A DNA stretch of 64,000 nucleotides, from positions 10,606,001 through 10,670,000 of the forward strand of contig NZ_CP107841.1 in NCBI RefSeq assembly GCF_036346855.1, in the 5' to 3' direction. Positions 34,130 through 42,856 of this stretch are shown piece after piece. Under the pieces are notes generated by a model. That model worked only from the letters and a program-made list of their open reading frames with translations. It made no database searches and was not told the origin of the DNA. Both the position numbers and the translations under genes were made by a program. Positions within the stretch are counted from its first letter, which is position 1. Every line of letters begins with the position of its first letter. The DNA is from Streptomyces europaeiscabiei (GTDB lineage: Bacteria > Actinomycetota > Actinomycetes > Streptomycetales > Streptomycetaceae).

Positions 34130-36254
34130 CCCCACGGCACCCGCCCGCACCGCACCGCCGCCCACGACGCGGGCGGCACCCCGCCAGAGCACGACACACT
34201 GCCCGTACTGCGCCCTGCAGTGCTCCACGGTGCTCTCGGGCGAACAAGGCGGCGTCACCGTGACGCCCTCGCCCGACTTCCCCGTCAACCAGGGCGGCCT
34301 GTGCCAGAAGGGGTGGACGGCCGCCACCGTGCTCGGCGCCCCCGACCGGCTGCGCACCCCCCTGGTGCGCGGCAGGGACGGTGAACTCGCCCCCGCGAGC
34401 TGGGACGACGCGCTCGACCTGGTGGCCGAGAAGCTCACGGCGATCCGCGCAACGCACGGCGCCGACGGCGTCGCGGTGTTCGGCGGCGGCGGGCTGACCA
34501 ACGAGAAGGCCTACACCCTCGGCAAGTTCGCGCGCCTGGCCCTGGGCACCGCCCAGATCGACTACAACGGGCGGTTTTGCATGTCGTCGGCGGCCGCGGC
34601 GGCCGGCGAGGCGTTCGGCCTCGACCGCGGCCTGCCCTTCCCGGTGACCGACCTGGCCGACGCCGATGTGGTGCTGCTGGCCGGCGCCAACCCGGCCGAG
34701 ACGATGCCGCCGCTCATGCGCCACCTGCAGCGCGCCGACCTCGTCGTCATCGACCCCCGCCGCACCCGTACCGCCCAGCAGGCGGCGCTGCACCTGCAGC
34801 CGGCCCCCGGCACCGACCTCGCCCTGGCCCTCGGCCTGCTGCACCTGGCGGTCACCGAGAACCTCATCGACCTCCCGTACATCGAAACCCGCACCACCGG
34901 CTTCGAGGAGGTCTGGGCCAGCTGCGTCGCCTGGTGGCCCGAGCGCGTCGAACAGGTCACCGGGGTACCCGCCCACGACCAGCGCACGGCGGTGCGGATG
35001 CTCGCCGCGGCCCGGCGGGCCCATCTGCTGACGGGACGGGGAGCGGAACAGCACAGCAAGGGATCCGACACCGTCGCGGCGTTCATCAACCTGGCGCTCG
35101 CGCTGGGCCTGCCCGGCCGCGAAGGCAGCGGTTTCGGAACCCTGACCGGGCAGGGCAACGGGCAGGGCGGCCGCGAGATGGGCCAGAAAGCCGACCAGCT
35201 GCCCGGCTGCCGCTCGCTCACCGACCCCGCCGACCGCGCCCACGTGGCCCGCGTGTGGGGCGTGGACGCCAGCACCCTGCCCGGGCCGGGCCGCAGCGCC
35301 TACGAACTCCTCGACGCCCTGGCCACCCCCGACGGGCCGAAGGCACTGCTGGTGTTCGGCTCCAACCCGGTCGTCTCCGCACCCCGGGCCGCCCGCATCA
35401 CCGGCCGGCTGAGCGCCCTGGACCTGCTGGTCGTGGCCGACTTCGTGCCCTCGGAGACGGCCGCGCTCGCCGACGTGGTACTCCCCGTCGCCCAGTGGGC
35501 CGAGGAGGAAGGCACCCTGACCAGCCTGGAGGGCCGCGTCCTGCGCCGGCGCGCCCACCTGAGCCCGCCGCCCGGCACCCGCACCGACCTTCAGGTCCTG
35601 CACCAACTCGCCGTCCGCCTCGGCCAGCCCGCCCACCGCTTTCCCACCCGCCCCCGGGAGGTCTTCGAGGAACTGCGCCGCGCCACGGCGGGCAGCCGCG
35701 CGGACTACTCGGGCATCAGCTACGAACGCCTGGACGCCGGCGAGGCACTGCACTGGCCCTGCCCCGCCACCGGCGGCCAGGACCATCCCGGCACACCGAG
35801 ACCGTTCCTGGACCGCTTCGCGCACCCCGACGGACGCGCCCGGTTCACGGCCGTGGACCACCGCCCGCCCGCACAGACACCCGACGGCCGGTTCCCCCTG
35901 TACGCGACGACCGGCAGAGTGCTGGCCCACTACCAGTCGGGCGCGCAGACCCGCCGGGTCCCCGACCTTCTCGCCGCGGCACCGGAGGCGGTCGCCGAGA
36001 TACACCCGGACACCGCCCGCCACCACCGACTGGCCGACGGACAGCTCGCCGACGTCGCCTCCGCCTACGGCACCGCCCGGGTCAGGGTCCGCCTGACCTC
36101 CACCGTGCGCAGGGACACCGTCTTCGTGCCGTTCCACTATCCGGGCGCGGCCCGCGCCAACCTGCTCACCGGCGACGCACTGGACCCCCGCAGCCGGATG
36201 CCCGAGTTCAAGGTCAGCGCCGTACGCGTCACACCGGCCGGGGAGCAGACATGA
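34119..36254 (+). CDS. nasA: Assimilatory nitrate reductase, molybdopterin catalytic subunit
   Basis: The 711-aa product binds a [4Fe-4S] cluster through Cys28, Cys31, Cys35 and Cys62 and bis-MGD through the molybdopterin oxidoreductase domain (NPAETMPPLMRHL, FGSNPVVSAPRA). A molydopterin-dinucleotide-binding C-domain follows. It reduces nitrate to nitrite in the cytoplasm. The [2Fe-2S] BFD domain found at the C-terminus of some NasA proteins is missing here but present on the next gene product. Stop and next start overlap by ATGA. Confidence 0.93.
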   Translation: MSADPTAPARTAPPPTTRAAPRQSTTHCPYCALQCSTVLSGEQGGVTVTPSPDFPVNQGGLCQKGWTAATVLGAPDRLRTPLVRGRDGELAPASWDDALDLVAEKLTAIRATHGADGVAVFGGGGLTNEKAYTLGKFARLALGTAQIDYNGRFCMSSAAAAAGEAFGLDRGLPFPVTDLADADVVLLAGANPAETMPPLMRHLQRADLVVIDPRRTRTAQQAALHLQPAPGTDLALALGLLHLAVTENLIDLPYIETRTTGFEEVWASCVAWWPERVEQVTGVPAHDQRTAVRMLAAARRAHLLTGRGAEQHSKGSDTVAAFINLALALGLPGREGSGFGTLTGQGNGQGGREMGQKADQLPGCRSLTDPADRAHVARVWGVDASTLPGPGRSAYELLDALATPDGPKALLVFGSNPVVSAPRAARITGRLSALDLLVVADFVPSETAALADVVLPVAQWAEEEGTLTSLEGRVLRRRAHLSPPPGTRTDLQVLHQLAVRLGQPAHRFPTRPREVFEELRRATAGSRADYSGISYERLDAGEALHWPCPATGGQDHPGTPRPFLDRFAHPDGRARFTAVDHRPPAQTPDGRFPLYATTGRVLAHYQSGAQTRRVPDLLAAAPEAVAEIHPDTARHHRLADGQLADVASAYGTARVRVRLTSTVRRDTVFVPFHYPGAARANLLTGDALDPRSRMPEFKVSAVRVTPAGEQT

Positions 36255-37681
36255 GCGGCGGCGTCGTCATCGTCGGCGGCGGCCCCGCCGCCCACCGCCT
36301 GGCCCACCGCCTGCACGCGCTCGGCCACCGGGACGCGGTGACCGTCATCGGCGCCGAACCCCGGCCCGCCTACAACCGGGCCCTGCTCGGCTCGGTCCTG
36401 GACGGCACACTGAGCGCGGAGAGGCTGGCGCTGCCCGCACTGCCCGCGCCCGTGCGCGCGCTCACCGGCGCACGGGCCGCAAGGATCGACCGCGCCCGGC
36501 GCACCGTGCACCTCAAGGACGGCCGCGAACTGCCCTACGACATCCTCGTCCTGGCCACCGGCGCCCGGCCGCGGATCCCGGACGTCCCCGGCCTGATGAC
36601 CGCCCGCGGACGGCTCGCCGAGGGAGCACGCACCCTGCGCACCGCCGCCGACAGCCACCCCCTGCCCCCCGGGCCGGTCGTCGTCCTCGGCGGGGGAGTC
36701 CTCGGTGTCGAATCCGCCCTGGCCCTGCGCGCCGCCGGCAAGGAGGTGACACTCCTCCAGCGCTCCGGCCGGCTGATGCAGCGCCAGCTGGACGGCCCGG
36801 CCTCCCACGCGCTGGCGCAGTGGGCCCGCAGCCGGGGCGTCACCCTCCACCTGGGCCGGCGGGCCGAGGAGTACGCACCGGGCAAACTGGTCCTGGACGA
36901 CGGACAAATACTGGCGGCCGGCACCCTGCTGCTGTGCACCGGCACGCAGCCGGAGACCGCACTGGCCCGGGCCGCCGATCTCGCGGTACGCGACGGGATC
37001 GTCGTCGACGCGCAGCTGCGCACCGACGATCCGCACATCCACGCGATGGGGGACTGCGCCCAGCACACGGACATCACCGGCACGACCCTCATCCAGGCAT
37101 GGGACCAGGCCGAGGCACTCGCCCGGATCCTCACCGGCACCGGCACCGCCTACACACCCGCGCGCCACCTGCTGCGCCCGCGGGTATCGGGCCTGGACAT
37201 CGTCTCGCTCGCCCCGCAGGCACCCGAGCGGGACACGGACACGGCCGTCTCCCTGCTGGATGCGGCCCGGGGCCGCTACGCCCGCCTGACGCTGCGCAAC
37301 GGCCGTATCCACACGGGCGTCGTCGTCGGCCCGGCCGCCGCGGTCACCGCGGTCAGCGGCCTGTACGCCCGTGACGCGCCGGTGCCCGCCGACCTGCTGG
37401 CGTTGCTGAGCGGCGCCGACGTCGAATACGCGGACACCGACGCCACGGCGGACGACGCGGTGGCCTGCCACTGCAACAACGTCACCTTCCGCAGGCTGAA
37501 GGCCGCCTGGGCAGGCGGGGCGCACGACAGCCGGGCACTGGCCCGGGCGACCCGGGCCACGACGGGGTGCGGCGGCTGCACCTCGGTCGTACGCCGGCTG
37601 TGCACGACACTCGCCGCCGCCGGCGCAGGGCCCGCAGGCACCCGCACAGCGGTGGACACCGCAGAAGGAGGAACACCGTGA
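36251..37681 (+). CDS. FAD/NAD(P)H oxidoreductase with BFD [2Fe-2S] domain (nitrate reductase electron transfer, NasB/NirB-N-like)
   Basis: The 476-aa protein has an FAD/NADH pyridine nucleotide-disulphide reductase core (VVIVGGGPAAHRLAHRL, VVVLGGGVLGVESALALR, HAMGDCAQ). A C-terminal BFD-like [2Fe-2S] domain follows with the Cys pattern CHC...CGGC (about residues 404-445). This is the N-terminal half of NirB without the sirohaem/[4Fe-4S] nitrite reductase domain. It most likely passes NAD(P)H electrons to the NasA protein. GTGA coupling links it to the next FAD gene. Confidence 0.87.
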   Translation: MSGGVVIVGGGPAAHRLAHRLHALGHRDAVTVIGAEPRPAYNRALLGSVLDGTLSAERLALPALPAPVRALTGARAARIDRARRTVHLKDGRELPYDILVLATGARPRIPDVPGLMTARGRLAEGARTLRTAADSHPLPPGPVVVLGGGVLGVESALALRAAGKEVTLLQRSGRLMQRQLDGPASHALAQWARSRGVTLHLGRRAEEYAPGKLVLDDGQILAAGTLLLCTGTQPETALARAADLAVRDGIVVDAQLRTDDPHIHAMGDCAQHTDITGTTLIQAWDQAEALARILTGTGTAYTPARHLLRPRVSGLDIVSLAPQAPERDTDTAVSLLDAARGRYARLTLRNGRIHTGVVVGPAAAVTAVSGLYARDAPVPADLLALLSGADVEYADTDATADDAVACHCNNVTFRRLKAAWAGGAHDSRALARATRATTGCGGCTSVVRRLCTTLAAAGAGPAGTRTAVDTAEGGTP

Positions 37682-38898
37682 CCACGCGCACGCTGGTCGT
37701 GGCCGGCCACGGAATGGCCGGCCACCGCCTGGTCGAGGAAATGCTGGCCGGCGACCGGCACGGCCGGTGGCGCATCGTCGTCCTGGCCGAGGAACCGCGG
37801 CCCGCCTACGACCGGGTGGCGCTGTCCACCCTCCTGGACGGCGCCCGCGCCGACGATCTCGCGCTGGCCGGCCCCGGCGTCCTGGACGACCGCCGCCTGC
37901 GGCTGCACCTGAACACGAAGGTGACCGCCGTGGACCGCCGCAGCAGAAGGGTGACCTGCGCGGACGGAACCGGGTTCGGATACGACGCACTGGTCCTGGC
38001 CACCGGGTCCCGGCCCTTCGTGCCCCCGGTCGCCGGACACCAGGCGCCAGGATGCTTCGTCTACCGGACGGTGCAGGACGTCGAGGCGATCCGCGCGGCC
38101 GCGGTGCCCGGCCGCCCGGCCGTGGTGGTCGGCGGCGGCCTGCTGGGACTGGAGGCCGCGGGCGGCCTGCGGCTGCTGGGCATGCGGCCCCATGTGGTGG
38201 AGTTCGCCCCGTGGCTGATGGCCCAGCAGATCGACGAGGGCGGCGGCCGGGTCCTGGCCGCGGCGATCGCCCGGCTCGGCGTGCGCGTGCACTGCTCGAC
38301 CGCCGTCCACGCGGTCGGCACCGGCGCGGACGGCCGCGCGGAGCGCGTCGAGCTGGACGACGGCACCGCCTTGGACACCGCGCTCGTCGTCTTCGCCGCC
38401 GGGGTACGCCCCCGCGACGAGGTCGACGCCCCCGGGCTCGTGCGCGGCGAGCGCGGCGGCTTCCTGGTGGACACGTGGTGCCGCACCGCCGACGAACGCA
38501 TCTGGGCGATCGGCGAGTGCGCGGCCGTCGAGGGCCGCTGCCACGGCCTGGCCGCCCCCGGCTTCCGGATGGCCGAGACCGTCGCCCGCCAGCTCCTCGG
38601 CGTGCCGGGCGAGGCGTTCACCGGCGCCGACACCTCCGCGAGCCTGAAGCTCCTGGGCGTGGAGGTGGCCGGTTTCGGCGACGCCCACGCCCGCTCGCAC
38701 GGGGCGATGGAGTACGTGCGCGAGGACCGGCGGGCCGGCACCTACGCCAAGGTGGTCCTGGACGCCGACGGCCGCACGGTCCTGGGCGGGGTCCTCGCCG
38801 GAGACACCCGCACCTACCCGGAACTGCGCGCCCTGCTCGGCCGGCCGCTGCCGGCCTGCCCCGACGACCTGCTGGCCGCGCCGCCCGCCCGCCGCTGA
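37678..38898 (+). CDS. FAD/NAD(P)H oxidoreductase, NirB N-terminal-like
   Basis: The 406-aa product resembles the FAD/NADH domain of NirB (LVVAGHGMAGHRLVEEML, VVVGGGLLGLEAAGGLRLLGM, WAIGECAAVEG). It has neither a BFD [2Fe-2S] domain nor a sirohaem domain. It is a partial paralogue of the preceding gene and is coupled to it (GAAGGAGG then GTG 37678). It is probably a second electron donor of the nitrate reductase system. It ends before a strong bidirectional terminator. Confidence 0.85.
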   Translation: MTTRTLVVAGHGMAGHRLVEEMLAGDRHGRWRIVVLAEEPRPAYDRVALSTLLDGARADDLALAGPGVLDDRRLRLHLNTKVTAVDRRSRRVTCADGTGFGYDALVLATGSRPFVPPVAGHQAPGCFVYRTVQDVEAIRAAAVPGRPAVVVGGGLLGLEAAGGLRLLGMRPHVVEFAPWLMAQQIDEGGGRVLAAAIARLGVRVHCSTAVHAVGTGADGRAERVELDDGTALDTALVVFAAGVRPRDEVDAPGLVRGERGGFLVDTWCRTADERIWAIGECAAVEGRCHGLAAPGFRMAETVARQLLGVPGEAFTGADTSASLKLLGVEVAGFGDAHARSHGAMEYVREDRRAGTYAKVVLDADGRTVLGGVLAGDTRTYPELRALLGRPLPACPDDLLAAPPARR

Positions 38899-39001
38899 AG
38901 GCCGGCACCACGGCCGAGGCACACGGGACGGCGCCGGCCGTCCCAGCTCTTGTCCCGCCCACCGCAGCGCCTTTGAACACGCATCAGCGAACAACGGCTG
39001 C

Positions 39002-39053
39002 GACCCTGCCGGGCCGTCCGGGCGCGAGTGGTGCCGGACGGCTCGGCAGGGTC
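39002..39053. terminator. Bidirectional hairpin terminator between convergent operons
   Basis: A 20-bp stem (left arm 39002-39021, right arm 39034-39053) with one G-T wobble and a 12-nt loop lies between the converging ends of the nitrate block (plus) and the FMN reductase gene (minus). There is no clear U tract, as usual for GC-rich actinobacteria. The rest of 38899-39200 has no gene. Confidence 0.85.
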
Positions 39054-39200
39054 TTCGGCGAGCGGCGCAGGGGGTGGGCGCCGCTCGCGGCCCGGGAGGG
39101 GGTCTGTGCCGGCCCGGCCGGCCCGCCGCGGGGCCTCGGCCGCAGGGTGAGGGGGCGGAGGCGGGGGAGCTGCCCGGGGTTGCCGGGTGCGGCGGACAGG

Positions 39201-39785
39201 TCAGCTGTCGTAGGGCAGGCGCGCCCTGGCCTCCTTGGTGGCCAGGGCCCACCAGCTCAGCTTGTCCCACAGGACCTTGGCGGCCGCCTCGGCGTCGGCC
39301 GGCTCGATGAGGTTGCCGTCGGTGTCGAACTGGCCCCACGGCCCGTGGAAGCTGACGGCGTCGCGGACGGGGACCGCGTGCAGCTCGTTGACGATGTGAC
39401 GCAGCTGCTGGACGGCCCGCAGACCGCCGGCGAGGCCGCCGTAGCCGACGAAACCGACCGGCTTGGCGTGCCACTCGTGCTGGGTCCAGTCCAGGGCGGC
39501 CTTCAGGGAGGCCGGGAAGCTGTGGTTGTACTCCGGTGTCACCACGACGAAGCCGTCCGCCGCCGACAGCCGGGCCGAGAACGCGGCGAGCAGCTCGGCG
39601 ACCTCCGGCTCCGGCTCGGCGCTCAGCGCGGTGGGCAGTGGGAAGTCCGCCAGGTCGACCAGATCGACCTCGATGTCGTCGCGCTGGTCGGCGGTGCCGA
39701 CGAACCAGTTCGCGATCGTGGGGCCGAAACGGCCCTTGCGCACGCTCGACAGGATCACGGCCACGCGGATGCGGTCACTAGGCAT
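39201..39785 (-). CDS. NADPH-dependent FMN reductase
   Basis: The 194-aa product has the flavodoxin-like fold: VILSSVRKGRFGPTIANWF binds FMN phosphate and VVVTPEYNHSFPASLKAALDW is the family signature. The family includes quinone, chromate and azo reductases and FMNH2 suppliers. It is the last gene of the minus-strand block, near a diazotase-like ligase, so reduction of a diazo or azo intermediate is one possible role. ATG 39785 is the only start giving the family N-terminus. Confidence 0.88.
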   Translation of the reverse strand: MPSDRIRVAVILSSVRKGRFGPTIANWFVGTADQRDDIEVDLVDLADFPLPTALSAEPEPEVAELLAAFSARLSAADGFVVVTPEYNHSFPASLKAALDWTQHEWHAKPVGFVGYGGLAGGLRAVQQLRHIVNELHAVPVRDAVSFHGPWGQFDTDGNLIEPADAEAAAKVLWDKLSWWALATKEARARLPYDS

Positions 39786-39939
39786 GTCAGCCCTTTCACT
39801 ACGGTCAGTCCTCTCCCCACAGAAGAACAAACCCGCATGCGGGTTTCCAAGTGATATCGAAGAAACCGATGGGACACGCCTGAGCTGCCGGCTCCGCCCC
39901 GGAAGGGGGCGCCACCCGGCAGCTCACGGTCGGTCGGCG

Positions 39940-40104
39940 TCAGTCGACGCCCTGCAGTATGTGCGGTTCGGCCAGGTCGTCCTCGTACCCGGCCAGGCGG
40001 ATCGGGGCGCACCTCGCCCACACCTCCAGGAAGCCCGGGTCCGCGGGCGCCGGGCAGCCCCGGGCGTTCCGCGTCGTCTCCTGCCACACCTGATGCGCTG
40101 TCAC
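39940..40104 (-). CDS. 54-aa small protein of unknown function
   Basis: GTG 40104 follows GGGAG at 8 nt and encodes 54 residues ending EPHILQGVD. The protein has two Cys, two Trp and a central PADPGFLEVWARCAP segment. Codon bias matches neighbouring genes. It lies 42 nt after the diazotase-like ligase on the same strand and before an FMN reductase, so it is probably co-transcribed. I do not recognise a family. Confidence 0.6.
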   Translation of the reverse strand: MTAHQVWQETTRNARGCPAPADPGFLEVWARCAPIRLAGYEDDLAEPHILQGVD

Positions 40105-40146
40105 CGGTGTTCTCCCTTCCCTTCGCCGGCTTCTCGGCCGGGCCGG

Positions 40147-41820
40147 TCAGCAGGCTGCGGTCTCGGAGCGGGCCGGCACCCGGCCGTCCTCACCCTCCGC
40201 GGCCGCGGCCGCCTGCCCGGTCGTGGCGGAGCCCTCCTCGCCCGCGTCGGCGGCGCGGGCCGTGAGGGTCTCGGCGAGCTGCCGGGCCAGTTCCAGCCGC
40301 CGGATCTTCGCGGTGGCGGTGCGCGGCAGGTCCGCGAGGCGACGCTGCACGGGTGCGCCCAGGGCGGGCTGGTCGGCGACGGCCGCCTGCCAGCGCCCGA
40401 GGTCCAGCGGCACGTCGCCGCGGGTGCACACCACCGGCACGGGGCGCTTGTCGGGGCCCGGCACGACCACGAGCTCGGTCAGCTCCTCCAGCCGGTGCAG
40501 CACCGCGTCCTCGACCTCCAGGGTCGACTCGATCCCCTCGATGACGTCGACCTCGCGGTCGAGCAGGTGCAGACAGCCCCACCGGGTGCGGTAGCCGACA
40601 TCGCCGCCGCGCCACCACTCGCCGATGACCTGCTGGTCGAAGCGCTCCTGCTCGCCGTAGTACGTCAGCGCCCGCCCCGCGGTGGCCACGTCGATGTAGC
40701 CGGGGCTCTCCTTGGAGGGAGTGCCGCCCCGGGACACCAGCCGGTACTTGGTCATGCCGGGCGTGGGGTAGCCCTGGCAGCGGCCGTCCGCCTTCAGCGC
40801 GTTGCGGCGCCGGTAGGTGCGGGCGGCCAGCGGGCCGCACTCGCTCTGCCCGTACACCTGGAGGAACACCGGGCTGCGCCGGTCCGAGGCGTGCAGGAAC
40901 TTGTGCATCGTGCTCGGGTGGATCGCGTCGAAGGTGCTGTTGAAGTACTTGACGTTGGAGACCGGCCGGCGCGGGTCGTCCAGCATCTCCTCCCACTCCA
41001 GGAACGAGTTGGGGTGCGTCTCCAGGACACCGGGACGATGCCTGACCAGCATGTCGGCCACGTGCGCCGGGCTGGCGTCGTTCATGAACACCATCGGCAT
41101 CCCGCGCATCTGCAGCACGGCCAGGCCCAGGTACATCCGCGAATGCACGTACGACACATGCATCGCCACGGTCTCCCGCTTGCGGATGAAGGAGACGACC
41201 TTGTCCTGCCAGTTGCCGCGGGCACCCAGCGAACGCGCCGAGTGCACCACCAGCTTGGGAATGCCGGTCGTCCCCGACGTGTGGGTCATCAGCGCCGGCT
41301 GGTCGGGGCCGAGCAGCACCGGACGGCGCTCGGGGGCGCCCGCCAGAGAGGCGAAGGAGACGGCACCGGGGTGGGAGCCGGTGGTGGTGACGACCCGCGC
41401 GGTCAGCTCGGCCAGCGGCAGGCCGGCCAGCGCACCGGTCAGCTTCGCCTCGTCGGTCAGCACCGTGGGCCGCTCCAGGCGTTCGAGCAGCTTGCCGATG
41501 CTCTCCCCGTCCAGGTGCGGGGAGAGCATGACCGGCACCGCACCGATCCGGGCCGCACCGCAGGCCAGCACGGTGATGTCGAAGTTCGACGTCTTGTACA
41601 CGGCCACGTGCTCGCTGGGCCGCACACCGGCGGCCCACAACCGGTTGGCCGTCTCGGCCACATGCCCGGCGAACTCCGCGACGGTCAGTTTCTGTCCCGC
41701 CGAGGGGAAGGCCTCAAGGTCGTGGTCGAGTGAGATCGGAGTGGTGCCGAACTTCTGGGCAGCGCGCTCGGAGACGACCCCGAGGTAGAGGAACTTCTTG
41801 CTCTTCGGAACCTTGAACAT
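40147..41820 (-). CDS. AMP-dependent ligase, second CreM/diazotase-like paralogue
   Basis: The 557-aa product shares long stretches with the ligase at 27588: HTSGTTGIPKLVVH, VSYVHSRMYLG, NVKYFNSTFDAIHPSTMH, YGQSECGPLAARTY, GDVGYRTRWGCLHLLDREVD and TAKIRRLELAR. By eye they are paralogues at roughly half identity. It is therefore another candidate ATP-dependent diazotase or aryl-adenylating enzyme. It has an extra Ala/Glu-rich tail of about 35 residues. ATG 41820 follows AGGAAGAG. It sits beside flavodoxins in the arm that also makes 3-hydroxyanthranilate. Confidence 0.85.
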   Translation of the reverse strand: MFKVPKSKKFLYLGVVSERAAQKFGTTPISLDHDLEAFPSAGQKLTVAEFAGHVAETANRLWAAGVRPSEHVAVYKTSNFDITVLACGAARIGAVPVMLSPHLDGESIGKLLERLERPTVLTDEAKLTGALAGLPLAELTARVVTTTGSHPGAVSFASLAGAPERRPVLLGPDQPALMTHTSGTTGIPKLVVHSARSLGARGNWQDKVVSFIRKRETVAMHVSYVHSRMYLGLAVLQMRGMPMVFMNDASPAHVADMLVRHRPGVLETHPNSFLEWEEMLDDPRRPVSNVKYFNSTFDAIHPSTMHKFLHASDRRSPVFLQVYGQSECGPLAARTYRRRNALKADGRCQGYPTPGMTKYRLVSRGGTPSKESPGYIDVATAGRALTYYGEQERFDQQVIGEWWRGGDVGYRTRWGCLHLLDREVDVIEGIESTLEVEDAVLHRLEELTELVVVPGPDKRPVPVVCTRGDVPLDLGRWQAAVADQPALGAPVQRRLADLPRTATAKIRRLELARQLAETLTARAADAGEEGSATTGQAAAAAEGEDGRVPARSETAAC

Positions 41821-42047
41821 AAGGACTCTTCCTCTGGTGAACCGGAACACGGAAAATAAGAACTCCCCCCGAAAACCTCGCACACCAGAGGGCCACGGAA
41901 CAGAAAAAGCCGCTTAATGCGTCATCTCGCGAACGTGCGCTGAATCAATACCGGAGAAGCCGGGGAGAAGCCGGGGAGAAAAGAGAAAGGGGCCGGATCC
42001 GTGCGGTGCACGGATCCGGCCTCCCCGGCGCCTTTCGGGCAGTCCTC

Positions 42048-42686
42048 CTACAGCGACTGCCTGAGCGCCTCGGCCACCTTCATGGTGCGTACGGTCTGGT
42101 AGCCGACGGCGGCGAGGTTGTCGTCGGTGACGTTCTGCGCGAGGTGACCGGGAATGGCCTGCAGGCCCGACGTGGCGCTGACCCCGTAGGGGTTGCCGTT
42201 GCTCGGTGCGAGCAGGATGTCGTCGGTCACGCCGGGCGGCACGATCACGGCCCCCCAGTGGTAGAAGACGTTGCTCAGCGACAGCAGGGTGGACTCCTGG
42301 CCGCCGTGCTGGGTGCCCGTGGAGGTGAACGCGGACATCGCCTTGTTCATCAGCCCGCGCCGGGCGTGCAGTTCGAAGGTCTGGTCGATGAAGTGCTTGA
42401 GCGGGCCGGCGAGCAGGCCGTAGCGGCCCGGAGTGCCCCAGACGACGGCGTCGGCCCAGTCCAGGTCGTCGATCTCGGCCACCGCGACGTCCCGGCTGGC
42501 GGCGACGTGCTCGGTGTTCGCCTGGCTCCATTCCTTGTAGTTGGGCGCGAGCGGCTCACCGGTGATCTCCGCGACCCGGCGCAGCCGCACCTCGGCACCC
42601 GCCTTCTCCGCCGCCTCGGCAGCGGCGACAGCCAGCTTGTGGATGTTCCCGGTGGCCGAGTAATAGACGATGGCGACATTGGTCAT
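42048..42686 (-). CDS. WrbA-like flavodoxin-fold NAD(P)H:quinone oxidoreductase
   Basis: The 212-aa product begins VAIVYYSATGNIHKLAVAAA, the FMN-binding loop of flavodoxins. It contains WADAVVWGTPGRYGLLAGPLKHFIDQT and TGTQHGGQESTLLSL, both typical of WrbA. It would reduce quinones or similar acceptors by two electrons. A paralogue lies two genes upstream (43275-43889). Alternatives are azo or diazo reduction given the neighbouring ligase. Confidence 0.9.
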   Translation of the reverse strand: MTNVAIVYYSATGNIHKLAVAAAEAAEKAGAEVRLRRVAEITGEPLAPNYKEWSQANTEHVAASRDVAVAEIDDLDWADAVVWGTPGRYGLLAGPLKHFIDQTFELHARRGLMNKAMSAFTSTGTQHGGQESTLLSLSNVFYHWGAVIVPPGVTDDILLAPSNGNPYGVSATSGLQAIPGHLAQNVTDDNLAAVGYQTVRTMKVAEALRQSL

Positions 42687-42856
42687 GGACGTACTGCTCC
42701 CTCATCGGATTCGGTGCCCGCGCCGTCCTTCCGGCTGCCGGTGCACGCCCCATCGTGTCGCCGGGCCCGGCCGGGCAGCGACCTCGTTCCCATAGTCCGT
42801 CAGGTACCGGCCCGTGACGGCGAAAGCCGCCTTTCTCTGGCCCCGCGGGGCGCGGC

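Noticed and set aside
36251..38898. Complete assimilatory nitrite reductase (NirB)
   Set aside because: The two proteins have FAD/NADH domains and one BFD [2Fe-2S] domain, but no sirohaem/[4Fe-4S] domain is visible in either, so nitrite reduction to ammonia is not supported.
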